Positions 46,602 to 55,583 of a stretch of DNA of 64,000 nucleotides are shown here, one piece after another (positions within the stretch are counted from its first letter, which is position 1; every line of letters begins with the position of its first letter). Source of the stretch: Petrocella atlantisensis (lineage in GTDB: Bacteria > Bacillota > Clostridia > Lachnospirales > Vallitaleaceae); the NCBI RefSeq assembly GCF_900538275.1, contig NZ_LR130778.1, positions 3,096,001 to 3,160,000 of the forward strand. The letters run 5' to 3'. Under the pieces are notes generated by a model. That model worked only from the letters and a program-made list of their open reading frames with translations, had not been told where the DNA came from and made no database searches. The position numbers were made by a program, and so were the translations under genes.

Positions 46602-47999
46602 ATGTCGAATCGAAAAATAAAGTATTTTATTATAGGGTCCCTAACATTTTATTTTGGATGGTTATTATCCTTCCCTTTTTATGGACCGGTCTATTTCTCG
46701 GCGTCTCCCCAAATGTCTTTTATGGGATTGACTTTGGTGATGCTTTTTGTAGGTGCTCATACCATAACGCATTTTGTTGTTGGCTTTACATTTAGGCAAG
46801 AAGACCAATGGTATAAAATCATGACAGTGAGTCTTGGGGTAACCCTCGTTACGAATATTTTATTTATGTTAGATCAACCATGGTTATGGGTTATAGGCAT
46901 GGTGATACTTGGTATAGCTTCATCACTTTATACCATAGGATGGAGCATATTATTTTCTCTAACAGGACAGACACAGGAACGTATTAAGATTATGGTTATT
47001 ATTATGATAAGCTCTAATCTCGTCCTGTTGTTCTTCACGCTGTTGAAAAATGCTTTGCCTTCAAAAGTACTTTTGGGTCTTACGAATCTGCCACTTATAA
47101 TTACCTGCATTGTACTTGTTAAGTCGGGTCACTTTTTTGAAGAGAATGTTTTAAGCAACTATGTTAAACTACCAATATCAAAACCCTTATTATTATTGTT
47201 CTCATTGTTTGTTTTCAGCATTTATCTTAATGGCGGCTTAATGTATTCAATTATGTTACCGGCGTTAAGTGCTGAATTTTTTATGATTAATTACTATCCA
47301 TTTGTGGTATATGTATTTGTTTTATTGGTTATTTATAGATTGTATAAATCGGTCAATAGCGCTTTATTGATTTATATTGGTATGTCTGTACTTGGCCTTG
47401 CTTTTATCACGTTTGCACTTTTTAATCACAATACCTCAGGCTATCTTTTAACCATAGGTTTTATGGAGTCGTCTTTTGCCTTAATTGATTTGTTTTTATG
47501 GACAACTTTATGTATATTGGCCTTCGTATATGGAGCTCCTTTTCAAATATTTGGTATCTTACTAGGGGCCAACACAGCCAGTATATTCATTGGAGATTTA
47601 ATAGGCAAACGCCTCATTCATGCTGAAGATAACCTTTATTTTGTAACAGCTTTGCTATCCGCTACAAGTATTTTATTAGCCATTATTGTTATACCCTGGT
47701 TGATGCAATCTTTTAATCATAAGTTTGAGCTATTTTCCCAAGAGGATTCCAGTAGAATAATAATGAATGTAGATACACCTATTGATATTCTTATGGCTTA
47801 TTTACCGAATGGAAAAACAATTACAGATAGAGAAACGGAAGTCATCCATCTGGTGCTACAAGGTATGACAAACAAAGAAATTGCACGGCAATTGTTTATT
47901 ACGGATCATACAGTAAAGACGCATATGAAAAATATTTGCAACAAGTTCGGTGTGAGTCGAAAAAAGGAACTGATTTATTTGGCAACAAGAAAAGAATAA
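46602..47999 (+). CDS. Membrane-anchored LuxR-type regulator with MFS-like sensor domain
   Basis: This 465-residue protein has about twelve hydrophobic segments (residues 8-375) arranged like a transporter, then a cytoplasmic LuxR HTH (about 402-465). The HTH has TDRETEVIHLVLQGMTNKEI and ITDHTVKTHMKNICNKFGV. Such one-piece membrane sensor/regulators occur in anaerobic Actinobacteria and Clostridia. The signal is unknown, and it is the second LuxR-type protein in this accessory stretch. The start is ATG at 46602, without a strong ribosome site (GTGA only). Confidence 0.88.
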   Translation: MSNRKIKYFIIGSLTFYFGWLLSFPFYGPVYFSASPQMSFMGLTLVMLFVGAHTITHFVVGFTFRQEDQWYKIMTVSLGVTLVTNILFMLDQPWLWVIGMVILGIASSLYTIGWSILFSLTGQTQERIKIMVIIMISSNLVLLFFTLLKNALPSKVLLGLTNLPLIITCIVLVKSGHFFEENVLSNYVKLPISKPLLLLFSLFVFSIYLNGGLMYSIMLPALSAEFFMINYYPFVVYVFVLLVIYRLYKSVNSALLIYIGMSVLGLAFITFALFNHNTSGYLLTIGFMESSFALIDLFLWTTLCILAFVYGAPFQIFGILLGANTASIFIGDLIGKRLIHAEDNLYFVTALLSATSILLAIIVIPWLMQSFNHKFELFSQEDSSRIIMNVDTPIDILMAYLPNGKTITDRETEVIHLVLQGMTNKEIARQLFITDHTVKTHMKNICNKFGVSRKKELIYLATRKE

Positions 48000-48051
48000 G
48001 AAAATATATAATAGAGGTTAAAAGTGTTAAATATAGCCACAATTCATGAAT

Positions 48052-48078
48052 ATCCTCCTAAAAGGGGGATGTTTTTTT
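48052..48078 (+). terminator. Terminator after the membrane LuxR gene
   Basis: ATCCTCC, loop TAAAA, GGGGGAT form a 7-bp stem (one G-T pair) followed, after one G, by TTTTTTT. Confidence 0.7.
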
Positions 48079-48234
48079 GGGTAAAAACGGTATGATTAAG
48101 GCAGGGATTTGGGGGACTCAATTAAGAAGATTGACTTCATCGAGTTACATATTTTTAAGAATTAGATGGGGTGAAGTCCGTCTTCAAGAAATGACACTAG
48201 AATGTTCGTTCACAAAAAAAGAGAGGATGTTTAT

Positions 48235-49626
48235 ATGAAAAGAAGACCGATAGCAGTTTTTATTGCCATGATTTTATTATTTAGTATTTTAGTGGTTCCA
48301 AATGTAGCAGAAGCAAATACGGAGGGTTACTGGCAACTAAAAGAGACAAAATATTTGGTGGGTAGTAAAGAAGAGGTAGGTGACCGGACTTGGTCTTCTA
48401 GAGGTGAAGCTACACCATTTACTTACCATAGCCTTAACGCTCAGCCGCGCACGGTAGAAGCCTTGCGAAGAGATGGGGAAGGGGTTAAAAGAGGTACTGT
48501 CACGTATCCTGCAACCGTGTTGAGAACAAAATGGAACTGGTCAGAACCTGCTACGACTATAAGGTCAGGACAACCTATAGCTATCAGTGTTACAGGTGAA
48601 GTGCTTGAGTTTAATCAGGGTTGGCAAGAACCTACGCACCATATTAGTGCACGCTATGGGAACACGATATTCAAAATCAACCAGACAGAGTATCAGACCT
48701 TGGGACTTGGTGGAGCATTGGCATCGTCTTATGCAATGAATCTGGGGACGTCTGGTAGGCACTCTCATTCTTTGAACCTAAGAAACGGTTTGCCTGTTGG
48801 TTCAGTAGGCCAAACCATTTGGATAGGTGTTACTGTTAGCAGTGGTGCACAAACAGTTTCAGAGCAATACCATTACGAGTGGCAACAGGGAGGTATACCG
48901 ACACCTATATCGGCACCACAACCGGGTGCAGTAAGTGGGGCTGCATTGGAGTTTGATTCAGGTGTTCGTTTGGAATGGCCTGAAGCATCCGGCTTGGGCT
49001 ATAGGATATTTAGATCTACCAATAGGAGCCAATTAGGTATTTCCATTACAGATTTTTATGTCACAAACAGACGTATCGTAGATGTGAATGTGTTACCCAA
49101 TACAGACTACATCTATACGATAAAACCGGTATTGGGAGAAGCAAACCCAATACAAGGTGTAGAAGAACGTCTAGGAAACACCATAGCGACATTGGAAGTA
49201 CGAACCGGCAATAGAATTGAAAATGTCGGTCAGCAAAAAGGCTATATCATATTGCAACTGGATAACCCGATAATGAATGTTAATGGGGATAATCAGGAAA
49301 TCGACTTTGGAAGAGGGACAGCACCCATAATAATTGCCAATAGGAGTATGGTGCCTATTCGAGCTATAGTAGAAGCAATGGGTGGAAGTATTGATTGGGA
49401 TGGAAATGAGAAGAAAATAACATTAAATGCAAGAGGTAACCGAGTAGAGATGTGGCTAAACCGTGATGAAATCAGAAGAAATGGCGCCAATAGCCGTATG
49501 GATGTTGTGCCAATCTCCCAAGGCGGCCGTACATTTGTTCCTGTTAGATTTGCTTCAGAGAACTTAGGGGCGAAGGCTGACTGGATAAACAGTACAAAAG
49601 AAGTAGTTATAGTATTTACGAATTAG
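48235..49626 (+). CDS. Secreted protein with a copper-amine-oxidase-type stalk domain
   Basis: This 463-residue exported protein has a signal peptide (about 1-27, ending VAEANTEG), an unrecognised beta-rich N-terminal domain (about 30-220), a fibronectin-III-like section (about 235-330, RLEWPEASGLGYRIF) and a C-terminal stalk domain (about 345-460). The last has RSMVPIRAIVEAMGG, IDWDGNEKKI and FVPVRFASENLGA, the pattern named after copper amine oxidase N-domains; no oxidase is present. The start is ATG at 48235 after AGAGGATG, not the upstream in-frame ATG at 48202. A strong terminator follows. Confidence 0.87.
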   Translation: MKRRPIAVFIAMILLFSILVVPNVAEANTEGYWQLKETKYLVGSKEEVGDRTWSSRGEATPFTYHSLNAQPRTVEALRRDGEGVKRGTVTYPATVLRTKWNWSEPATTIRSGQPIAISVTGEVLEFNQGWQEPTHHISARYGNTIFKINQTEYQTLGLGGALASSYAMNLGTSGRHSHSLNLRNGLPVGSVGQTIWIGVTVSSGAQTVSEQYHYEWQQGGIPTPISAPQPGAVSGAALEFDSGVRLEWPEASGLGYRIFRSTNRSQLGISITDFYVTNRRIVDVNVLPNTDYIYTIKPVLGEANPIQGVEERLGNTIATLEVRTGNRIENVGQQKGYIILQLDNPIMNVNGDNQEIDFGRGTAPIIIANRSMVPIRAIVEAMGGSIDWDGNEKKITLNARGNRVEMWLNRDEIRRNGANSRMDVVPISQGGRTFVPVRFASENLGAKADWINSTKEVVIVFTN

Positions 49627-49650
49627 AGACTACACTAAACCATAAATAAA

Positions 49651-49691
49651 AAATTGCTTTTCTAAATTTGTATTTAGGAAAGCAATTTTTT
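49651..49691 (+). terminator. Terminator after the stalk-domain protein
   Basis: AAATTGCTTTTCTAAAT, loop TTGT, ATTTAGGAAAGCAATTT form a 17-bp stem with one G-T pair, followed by TTTT. Confidence 0.88.
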
Positions 49692-49903
49692 TAAGTATTT
49701 TTCTAATATGAGATAGAGCAAAAGGCTATACGGATCAATTGGTATTTGGTCAAACATGGAAGAATAATAAATGTAGATTGAACTAACCATACAAGTAAAG
49801 TACAATGAGTATTAAGTGGGTGTGTTTTACCATGACACTTCATGGATATAAAAAACTCAATATTGACTTAAGTATATAGATGTCTATATCAGGAGGAGAA
49901 ATA

Positions 49904-51424
49904 ATGGAAATAATCATGTTAGTAGCCGGCATAATAGTAGGATTATCGTTAGGTTGGTTCATAGCTAAATCGAAAATAACATCAAAACATCAATCGGACA
50001 AGGAAAACAGTCAGAAAAAATATAATGAACTTGAAGTGGAAGCGGCTACGTATAGAGCAACTATGCATGCTCAATTAGAAGCGGCAAAGGAAAAAATAGT
50101 CGAACTGGAAAAAGAGGGCGTTATGGCAGAAGATCAACTAACAACTATGCGTCTTGAATTAAAAGACAATCATCAGGAGTTAGCTAGGACAAAAGCCAAT
50201 CAAGATGCAACCCTGATGATACTAGATGAGAAGCAAAAAGAGGTAACTTCCCTAAAAGATGAGATGCAAAGCTTAAAGGCGGACTTGAATCAGACGCATC
50301 AGTTACTCGCTATCGAAAAAGCCAATAATGAAGCCCTAGTTGAAAAACTAAAGGGTCAAATGGATGCCATGGAAGAAATGGGTAAGAAATTCAATCTGGA
50401 ATTTGAGAATATTGCTAACAAAATATTTGACACAAAAACAGAAAGATTTACAGAACTAAATAAAACAAACTTAAGAAATATTTTGGAACCCCTTGGAAAA
50501 AATATTGAGGATTTTAGAAAACAAGTAGATGATGTCTATAACATGGAATCAAAAGAACGGTTTTCACTGGGTGAGAGGGTCAAGGAGTTAGCCGTTCTTA
50601 ATCAGGAGATTAGCCAAGAAGCCAAAAATCTAACAAAAGCATTAAAAGGCGAAGCAAAGACCCAAGGTCGTTGGGGAGAAATGATTCTGGAAAGCATTCT
50701 GGAAAAATCAGGCCTTAGAAAAAACGAACAGTATTTTATTGAACATGAATTATTGGATGACAATGGTAAGGCGATACGTTCTGATTTGGAAGGCAAGAAA
50801 ATGCGGCCGGATGCCGTGATCAAATACCCAGACAATAGGAATGTTATCATTGACTCTAAAGTATCATTAAACGCCTTTACCAGATTGATTGCAGCTGATG
50901 ATGTGGATGAACAGAAAAAAGAATTGGATGCACATCTGTCAGCTATAAAAAATCATATTATATCATTAAGTGCCAAAGGCTATGACGATTATGATAAGGC
51001 TCTGGATTTTGTAATGATGTTCATCCCCAGTGAACCGGCTTATATCACTGCGTTACAGGGAGATTCGGACTTGTGGAACTTTGCTTATGATAAGAGAATC
51101 TTACTTCTTAGTCCGACAAATCTCATCACATCTTTGAAAATGATTGTAGATTTATGGAAGCGAGAATATCAGAACAGAAATTCTCTTGAGATTGCAGAAA
51201 GAGGGGCTAAGTTATATGACAAATTCGTAGGTTTTGTGGAAAATATGGATGCAGTAGGGCAGTCGATTGATAAAGCTGGGGAAAAGTATAGAAGCGCATA
51301 CAAGCAGTTAAGCACTGGTAATGACAACTTGGTTGCACAAGCCACTAAGTTAAAAAACCTAGGTCTTAAGACAAAAAAAGAGCTGTCCAACGAATTAGTA
51401 CGTGATATGGACCTCATCGAGTAA
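49904..51424 (+). CDS. rmuC: DNA recombination protein RmuC
   Basis: This 506-residue protein has an N-terminal membrane anchor (about 1-20), a long coiled coil (about 30-180) and the RmuC nuclease-like core (about 225-440). The core includes GRWGEMILESILEKSGL, MRPDAVIKYPDNRNVIIDSK and LLSPTNLITSLKMI. It limits inversions at short repeats; the core is restriction-endonuclease-like. The start is ATG at 49904 after AGGAGGAG; an upstream in-frame ATG at 49880 precedes that site and is rejected. Confidence 0.94.
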   Translation: MEIIMLVAGIIVGLSLGWFIAKSKITSKHQSDKENSQKKYNELEVEAATYRATMHAQLEAAKEKIVELEKEGVMAEDQLTTMRLELKDNHQELARTKANQDATLMILDEKQKEVTSLKDEMQSLKADLNQTHQLLAIEKANNEALVEKLKGQMDAMEEMGKKFNLEFENIANKIFDTKTERFTELNKTNLRNILEPLGKNIEDFRKQVDDVYNMESKERFSLGERVKELAVLNQEISQEAKNLTKALKGEAKTQGRWGEMILESILEKSGLRKNEQYFIEHELLDDNGKAIRSDLEGKKMRPDAVIKYPDNRNVIIDSKVSLNAFTRLIAADDVDEQKKELDAHLSAIKNHIISLSAKGYDDYDKALDFVMMFIPSEPAYITALQGDSDLWNFAYDKRILLLSPTNLITSLKMIVDLWKREYQNRNSLEIAERGAKLYDKFVGFVENMDAVGQSIDKAGEKYRSAYKQLSTGNDNLVAQATKLKNLGLKTKKELSNELVRDMDLIE

Positions 51425-51460
51425 CAGACAAATCGGACATGTAATATCCATCTGAATATA

Positions 51461-51469
51461 TGATATAAT
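51461..51469 (+). promoter_or_regulatory. Extended -10 promoter upstream of the small membrane protein
   Basis: TGATATAAT (TATAAT at 51464-51469) is an extended -10. No good -35 is seen. Confidence 0.45.
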
Positions 51470-51487
51470 AGTATAAAAGGGTTTTAT

Positions 51488-51574
51488 ATGGCATTGACCA
51501 TACAATTTCTAATTAGTAAAAAACTAAAAGCTAGTCTTAACCACTCATATCAAATTTATAAGGAGGTTTCATAA
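51488..51574 (+). CDS. Possible 28-codon leader ORF
   Basis: ATG at 51488, after AAAGGG, reads MALTIQFLISKKLKASLNHS and onward to a TAA that overlaps the next gene's ATG as TAATG. That overlap suggests translational coupling, but the peptide itself is unrecognised and the frame could be chance. Confidence 0.3.
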   Translation: MALTIQFLISKKLKASLNHSYQIYKEVS

Positions 51575-51825
51575 TGAAACGATGTCAAGAATGTTTAGAA
51601 AAATGTATGTCCGTTACAGATACTTATATGAAGGAATCAACATGGAAAGACTTAGCACTCATTAAGTTGTGTGTATTTACTGTAGGTATGTTGATGGGAT
51701 TTTGTGTACCTAAAAAACATAAAACTGTCTATAGCATCATAGGTGCATTGATTATTGGTGTGACATTGACACCGATTATGATGAAGTTTGTACCGATGTT
51801 GATGGATGAATTTGAAGATTTTTAA
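51574..51825 (+). CDS. Small membrane protein with N-terminal cysteines
   Basis: This 83-residue protein has a short cytoplasmic N terminus with RCQECLEKCM (three cysteines), a helix at about 27-45 and a second at about 52-72. Similar small proteins are scattered in Clostridia without a known function. The start is ATG at 51574 after AAGGAGG. It ends 21 bases before a perfect terminator hairpin. Confidence 0.7.
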   Translation: MKRCQECLEKCMSVTDTYMKESTWKDLALIKLCVFTVGMLMGFCVPKKHKTVYSIIGALIIGVTLTPIMMKFVPMLMDEFEDF

Positions 51826-51846
51826 CAACAACGAATAGATTATCTA

Positions 51847-51877
51847 GCTAAAACCATTAATGGTTTTAGCTTTTTTT
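51847..51877 (+). terminator. Terminator after the small membrane protein
   Basis: GCTAAAACCATT and AATGGTTTTAGC are perfect 12-bp arms followed by TTTTTTT. The sequence ATTCTCTAGGAAGG that comes next resembles the start of repeat family 2. Confidence 0.9.
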
Positions 51878-51945
51878 ATTCTCTAGGAAGGTCCTATCAT
51901 AGGTAAGATTGCTTAGAGGGACTTAATGGAAAATTAATATGAAAA

Positions 51946-51954
51946 TGATATAAT
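51946..51954 (+). promoter_or_regulatory. Extended -10 promoter for the HD-GYP gene
   Basis: TGATATAAT (TATAAT at 51949-51954) is an extended -10. No clear -35 is seen. Confidence 0.45.
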
Positions 51955-52023
51955 TAAAAGAAATTTTCGGTATCTAATAGTAGAACATGCAAATAAACAA
52001 CAGTAAAACTATAGGAGAACATC

Positions 52024-53127
52024 ATGAAGCATAATTCAAATATAGCGCCATCTGTATTAAACGCATTAAAAATTATAGTTAAATCCATGGTAAACAGAGA
52101 AGATGTTTCCAGTACAGAGTTCTTACGCACTGCATTTGAAGCAACTTTTCAGTTAATCCCGGAAGCGGAAAAGGGATCATTGTACCTACTTGAAGAAGAC
52201 ACTTATTTTCCTATGTGCTCAAAAGGGTATGACATAGAGCTTTTGAAGAAGTTATCTTTTACAAAAGACAGTATATTTATTGGATTTGAAGAAGCAGATG
52301 CAGATAAGATTATTGCCTATGAGACGTTTATTGAGCAACGTGAGGTTAACAAGTTCACAGAAGAAACAATTGAGACATTTAAAGCACTTGGAACGTATTC
52401 AAATTTTGTTACACTTTATGCTCCAATTGTTTATAAATCTCAACCTATCGGTTTAATTAGCTTAGAAAAGTTTACAGAACATGCATTCCCAGAGCATTCA
52501 AAAGAGATTATGAAGATATACGCTCAAATGATTTCAAACTATTATTCTATCTCAAAACAGAAAGAATTTGAACAACAGTTGTTTAACGAAACTGTTGAGG
52601 CTCTTGTCTCAGCTATAGAAATCAAAGATACTTATACAGAAGGCCATGGTAAACGGGTTAGGGATTTGACGGCAACAATATGTAAATCGTTAAGCTTACC
52701 AATGGAAGATCAAAAGAAGATCTGTCTGGCAGCCTTATTACATGATATTGGAAAAATAGGTATTCCTACTGAAATCCTTAATAAACCGGATCGTCTAACA
52801 GGTGAAGAGTATGAGATTGTAAAAGCCCATCCGGAAAAAGCCACTCATGTCTTAAGTAAGATAGGTAGTTTTACGGAAATATTAGATATTGTCAAGCATC
52901 ATCATGAATATCATAATGGACAAGGCTATCCTAGTGGCTTGAGCGGTTCTAATATCCCATTAGGCTCTCGTATTATCCTAATTGCAGATGCTTATGATGC
53001 GATGACTTCCAAAAGAGCTTATAGAGAATCCATGTCAATAGGCGAAGCAAAAGCTGAGTTAAGTCGTAATGCAGGAAGTCAGTTTAATCCGGAATTGGTA
53101 AATCAGGTACTTAGAGTTTTAGCATAA
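52024..53127 (+). CDS. GAF-like sensor with HD-GYP phosphodiesterase
   Basis: This 367-residue protein has an N-terminal GAF-like sensory domain (about 20-170) and an HD-GYP domain (about 185-365), which hydrolyses cyclic di-GMP. The metal-binding HD is in LLHDIGKIG, and the downstream HHHEYHNGQGYPSGLSG contains the full GYP motif with its His pair, so catalytic activity is expected. The start is ATG at 52024 after TAGGAGA. It could act together with the cyclases at 22015 and 57937 as the degradative partner. Confidence 0.93.
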   Translation: MKHNSNIAPSVLNALKIIVKSMVNREDVSSTEFLRTAFEATFQLIPEAEKGSLYLLEEDTYFPMCSKGYDIELLKKLSFTKDSIFIGFEEADADKIIAYETFIEQREVNKFTEETIETFKALGTYSNFVTLYAPIVYKSQPIGLISLEKFTEHAFPEHSKEIMKIYAQMISNYYSISKQKEFEQQLFNETVEALVSAIEIKDTYTEGHGKRVRDLTATICKSLSLPMEDQKKICLAALLHDIGKIGIPTEILNKPDRLTGEEYEIVKAHPEKATHVLSKIGSFTEILDIVKHHHEYHNGQGYPSGLSGSNIPLGSRIILIADAYDAMTSKRAYRESMSIGEAKAELSRNAGSQFNPELVNQVLRVLA

Positions 53128-53185
53128 TGAATTTTACAAATGATAATGAGATTCATAAATATTATACTACATGCAAAACTGGTTA

Positions 53186-53194
53186 TGGTATAAT
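53186..53194 (+). promoter_or_regulatory. Extended -10 promoter for the zinc-ribbon gene
   Basis: TGGTATAAT (TATAAT at 53189-53194) is an extended -10, about 50 bases before the start codon. Confidence 0.5.
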
Positions 53195-53244
53195 AGTATT
53201 ATGAATCTTAATAAAACCTTTATTATTCTAGAAGGAGTGATATC

Positions 53245-53607
53245 ATGCCCTATTGTCCTAAATGTAAACGTGACTATGAAGAAGGCAAGACAACATGTAC
53301 TTACTGTGAAGTGGCACTCGTGGAAGAGGAAATAGATGAAGTCGTAAATGACCAATTAGAGGAGATTAAAAAACTCTGTAGTGTCTATACCTTACAGGAG
53401 GCAGACATCATCATTGCTTTAATGAATAGCTATGAGATACCGGCCATAAAGAAAAGTGAACAGATTGGTGATTACTTAACAGTGGCTATGGGAAGTAGTA
53501 TGTACGGTTACGATATATACGTACCGGTAAGGTTGTTTGACCAAGCGGAGCTGTTATTGAACGCTCAAAATATAGAAGAGGAAGACGAAAGGTCTTCAAT
53601 GACATAG
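53245..53607 (+). CDS. Zinc ribbon plus DUF2007 protein
   Basis: This 120-residue protein has an N-terminal zinc ribbon (YCPKCKRDY then CTYCEVAL, two CxxC pairs) and a DUF2007-like domain (about 45-115; VYTLQEADIIIALMNSYEIP and YDIYVPVRLFDQAELLL). DUF2007 is a small PII-like fold of unknown but possibly signalling function. The start is ATG at 53245 after AGAAGGAG. It is followed by the CsbD-like gene, 57 bases on. Confidence 0.85.
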   Translation: MPYCPKCKRDYEEGKTTCTYCEVALVEEEIDEVVNDQLEEIKKLCSVYTLQEADIIIALMNSYEIPAIKKSEQIGDYLTVAMGSSMYGYDIYVPVRLFDQAELLLNAQNIEEEDERSSMT

Positions 53608-53664
53608 CGTTCATAGTTTATTTAAGTTAGAAACCAGTCATACACGAGAAAAGGAGAATATATT

Positions 53665-53895
53665 ATGAAAGATCTAGGAAAAAAAATAAAAAAAGATGCA
53701 GGGAATCTCAAAGATAAAATTAAAGGCAACGTTAAAGAAAAAGTAGGTAAGGCTACAGGGAATCAAGAAATGGAATTTGAAGGCAAATTGAAGAATAAAG
53801 TCACAAAAGCAAAAGAGGATGCTGCGGATTTGAAAGAGGATATTCTTGAAAAAGTTAATGACAAAATGGATAAAAAAGACAGTAAGAAGAAATAG
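53665..53895 (+). CDS. CsbD-like stress protein
   Basis: This 76-residue, highly charged helical protein resembles the CsbD family: KKIKKDAGNLKDKIKGNVKE and KVGKATGNQEMEFEGK, repeated amphipathic Lys/Asp/Glu helices. The family is often stress induced, with no known mechanism. The start is ATG at 53665 after AAAAGGAG. A terminator follows at 53931. Confidence 0.85.
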   Translation: MKDLGKKIKKDAGNLKDKIKGNVKEKVGKATGNQEMEFEGKLKNKVTKAKEDAADLKEDILEKVNDKMDKKDSKKK

Positions 53896-53930
53896 AAGTT
53901 AAAGAATTGAATAATCAAAGATGCATTTCA

Positions 53931-53963
53931 AAAAAAGACTGATTACCATTACAGTCTTTTTTT
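53931..53963 (+). terminator. Terminator after the CsbD-like gene
   Basis: AAAAAGACTG and CAGTCTTTTT are perfect arms around ATTACCATTA, with a T run at the end. Repeat family 2 copy B begins directly behind it. Confidence 0.85.
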
Positions 53964-53964
53964 G

Positions 53965-54086
53965 TTCTCAAGGAAAGACAATGCTGTGTTAATGCGTTGA
54001 AGCATCGCATTAACTACCAAGGAACTTTCCTTTCGAACCGTCCAGAAATATGAGCAGAGCTCATAACGAAGCGAAGCTTCTTTTCT
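53965..54086 (+). repeat. Terminator-adjacent dispersed repeat, copy B
   Basis: TTCTCAAGGAAAG is followed by a variable stem (AATGCG...CGCATT) and CTTTCCTTTCGAACCGTC. The conserved core CAGAAATATGAGCAGAGC then runs into TCATAACGAAGC, as at 43926-44050. GAAGCGAAGCTTC is a second small hairpin. Confidence 0.75.
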
Positions 54087-54123
54087 TGTTTATTAGGAAA
54101 GTCCTACTTTCCTAATAAACAAG
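54085..54123. repeat. 17-bp hairpin next to the IS91 region
   Basis: CTTGTTTATTAGGAAAG, loop TCCTA, CTTTCCTAATAAACAAG is a perfect inverted repeat. It ends in CAAG, one of the tetranucleotides at which IS91-type elements insert, so it could mark the element's end. This is speculative. Confidence 0.5.
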
Positions 54124-54176
54124 GAGTATATTTTTTAGGGCATAAAAAATAAACCTTGGATATATTCAAGAATAAA

Positions 54177-54413
54177 TCATTTATTATATTCGTACTTTAT
54201 ACCACGAACACCGATATATAATTTAGGTGTCATAGTACCATCACAAACTTGGCAATCAGGTTGTGGTGGAGTTGATGGATCTAGACCATCAAAAATATTG
54301 TCTTGCTCTAATTCTTCTACAATGAAACGCGGAACCCACAAAGAGTAGTTACATTTAGTACAGATAAATTCAACGAGATCATCATTTTTAGTAAAGCCTT
54401 CTAAAATATTCAT
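54177..54413 (-). CDS. Zinc-ribbon protein behind the IS91 transposase
   Basis: This 78-residue protein has two CxxC pairs (FICTKCNYSLW and DCQVCDGTM), a likely zinc ribbon, and an acidic middle (EELEQDNIFDGLD). I do not recognise the family. It is on the same strand as the transposase, 24 bases after its stop, with ATG at 54413 after GGAGG. It may be an accessory or cargo gene of the insertion element, which cannot be decided from one copy. Confidence 0.6.
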   Translation of the reverse strand: MNILEGFTKNDDLVEFICTKCNYSLWVPRFIVEELEQDNIFDGLDPSTPPQPDCQVCDGTMTPKLYIGVRGIKYEYNK

Positions 54414-54437
54414 TATTAATTAACCTCCATAATTATG

Positions 54438-55583
54438 CTAAGCACTATTATAAAGCTGAGGAGGCGGTTTATCAAGAAGGTGGGTTTTAGAAGTAGCAAA
54501 AATATTTAGAAGTTTCATTGTATTACCACATTGGCACCTGAGTGGATCGATACCAAAATGAAGGAGTAGACGTGCACGCCAATGAGAATTTTGTTTGAAA
54601 AATTTACGTTTAGATGCAGTCATAAGTAAAAATAGCTTAGAAGAATGTTTATATTTTTTGGCATATAACCCGTAATAACGAATCATTTTAAACTGCTCAT
54701 CAGGAATATGAACTATTAGACGTTTAAAAAAATCAAAGACATGTATCTTTTCAATTACTTTTTCATTATCTTCATGACGATTATAAAAAAAAGTTACGAA
54801 TTCACCATCATAATCAAGAATTCTGGACTGAGCCATAGCTGGTCTGCCAGTATACCTAATAATATATTTAATTGAATCAACAAAATTAGAAAGCATGTTA
54901 GATTTAGCATAGACATAAAAGCCAGAAGGATAAGTTTTGAATAAGGAAGTCTTAAGTTTATAAAAAGAATCTCCTAGATAACGATGTAGTAAGTCAAGTA
55001 AAGTAGTTTGCCAACGTTTACGAAGCATAGTGAAAGGGATGTGAGGTATTTTACGCCAAACAGTTTTATTACCAGAAGCACCCTCAGTAATAAGCATATG
55101 AATATGAGGATTCCATTTAAGGTCACGGCCAAAAGTATGAAGTGTAGAGATAAAACCAGGCTTGAAAGATTCAGATTTATTAATGGAGTAAAACCAAGCA
55201 TGAATAGTTGCAGCAGAAGCATGAAAAAGAAGATGAAGTAAGGAACGATCCTTGCGAAAAAAAGGGCGAAGTTCTTTAGGGATGGTAAAAACAATATGAC
55301 GATGTTCACACTGAATAAGTTTGGAAGATATAGAAGCAGCTCTGTCTTGAATGTATTTGGCACCACAAGAATTACAAAAACGACTTTTACAAGTAAATGG
55401 AACATGCTTTATTTTGCCGCAATGGTCACAAAAATAAAGAGCATGACCCATGGAAGGATCACCACAATTAATGATTTTACTGACATTATGTAAAATAGCG
55501 GGACGTAGAGGATAACCTAGAGCAACAAAATCATCCCAACGGTCTGAAAAAATATCTTTTATCTTAAAAGATTTACTGTTCAT
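54438..55583 (-). CDS. IS91-family Y2 (HUH) transposase
   Basis: This 381-residue rolling-circle transposase nicks one DNA strand and joins the 5' end to a tyrosine. A zinc-finger region (C52, C55, C65, C70, C73) comes first, then the HUH motif NPHIHM (H160, H162) and the catalytic pair Y240 and Y244 in KYIIRYTGR. Both tyrosines and both histidines are intact, so it may be active. The start is set at ATG 55583 after GGTGATG, not 12 codons upstream. It has no inverted repeats, as expected for this family, so ends are hard to fix. Confidence 0.92.
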   Translation of the reverse strand: MNSKSFKIKDIFSDRWDDFVALGYPLRPAILHNVSKIINCGDPSMGHALYFCDHCGKIKHVPFTCKSRFCNSCGAKYIQDRAASISSKLIQCEHRHIVFTIPKELRPFFRKDRSLLHLLFHASAATIHAWFYSINKSESFKPGFISTLHTFGRDLKWNPHIHMLITEGASGNKTVWRKIPHIPFTMLRKRWQTTLLDLLHRYLGDSFYKLKTSLFKTYPSGFYVYAKSNMLSNFVDSIKYIIRYTGRPAMAQSRILDYDGEFVTFFYNRHEDNEKVIEKIHVFDFFKRLIVHIPDEQFKMIRYYGLYAKKYKHSSKLFLLMTASKRKFFKQNSHWRARLLLHFGIDPLRCQCGNTMKLLNIFATSKTHLLDKPPPQLYNSA

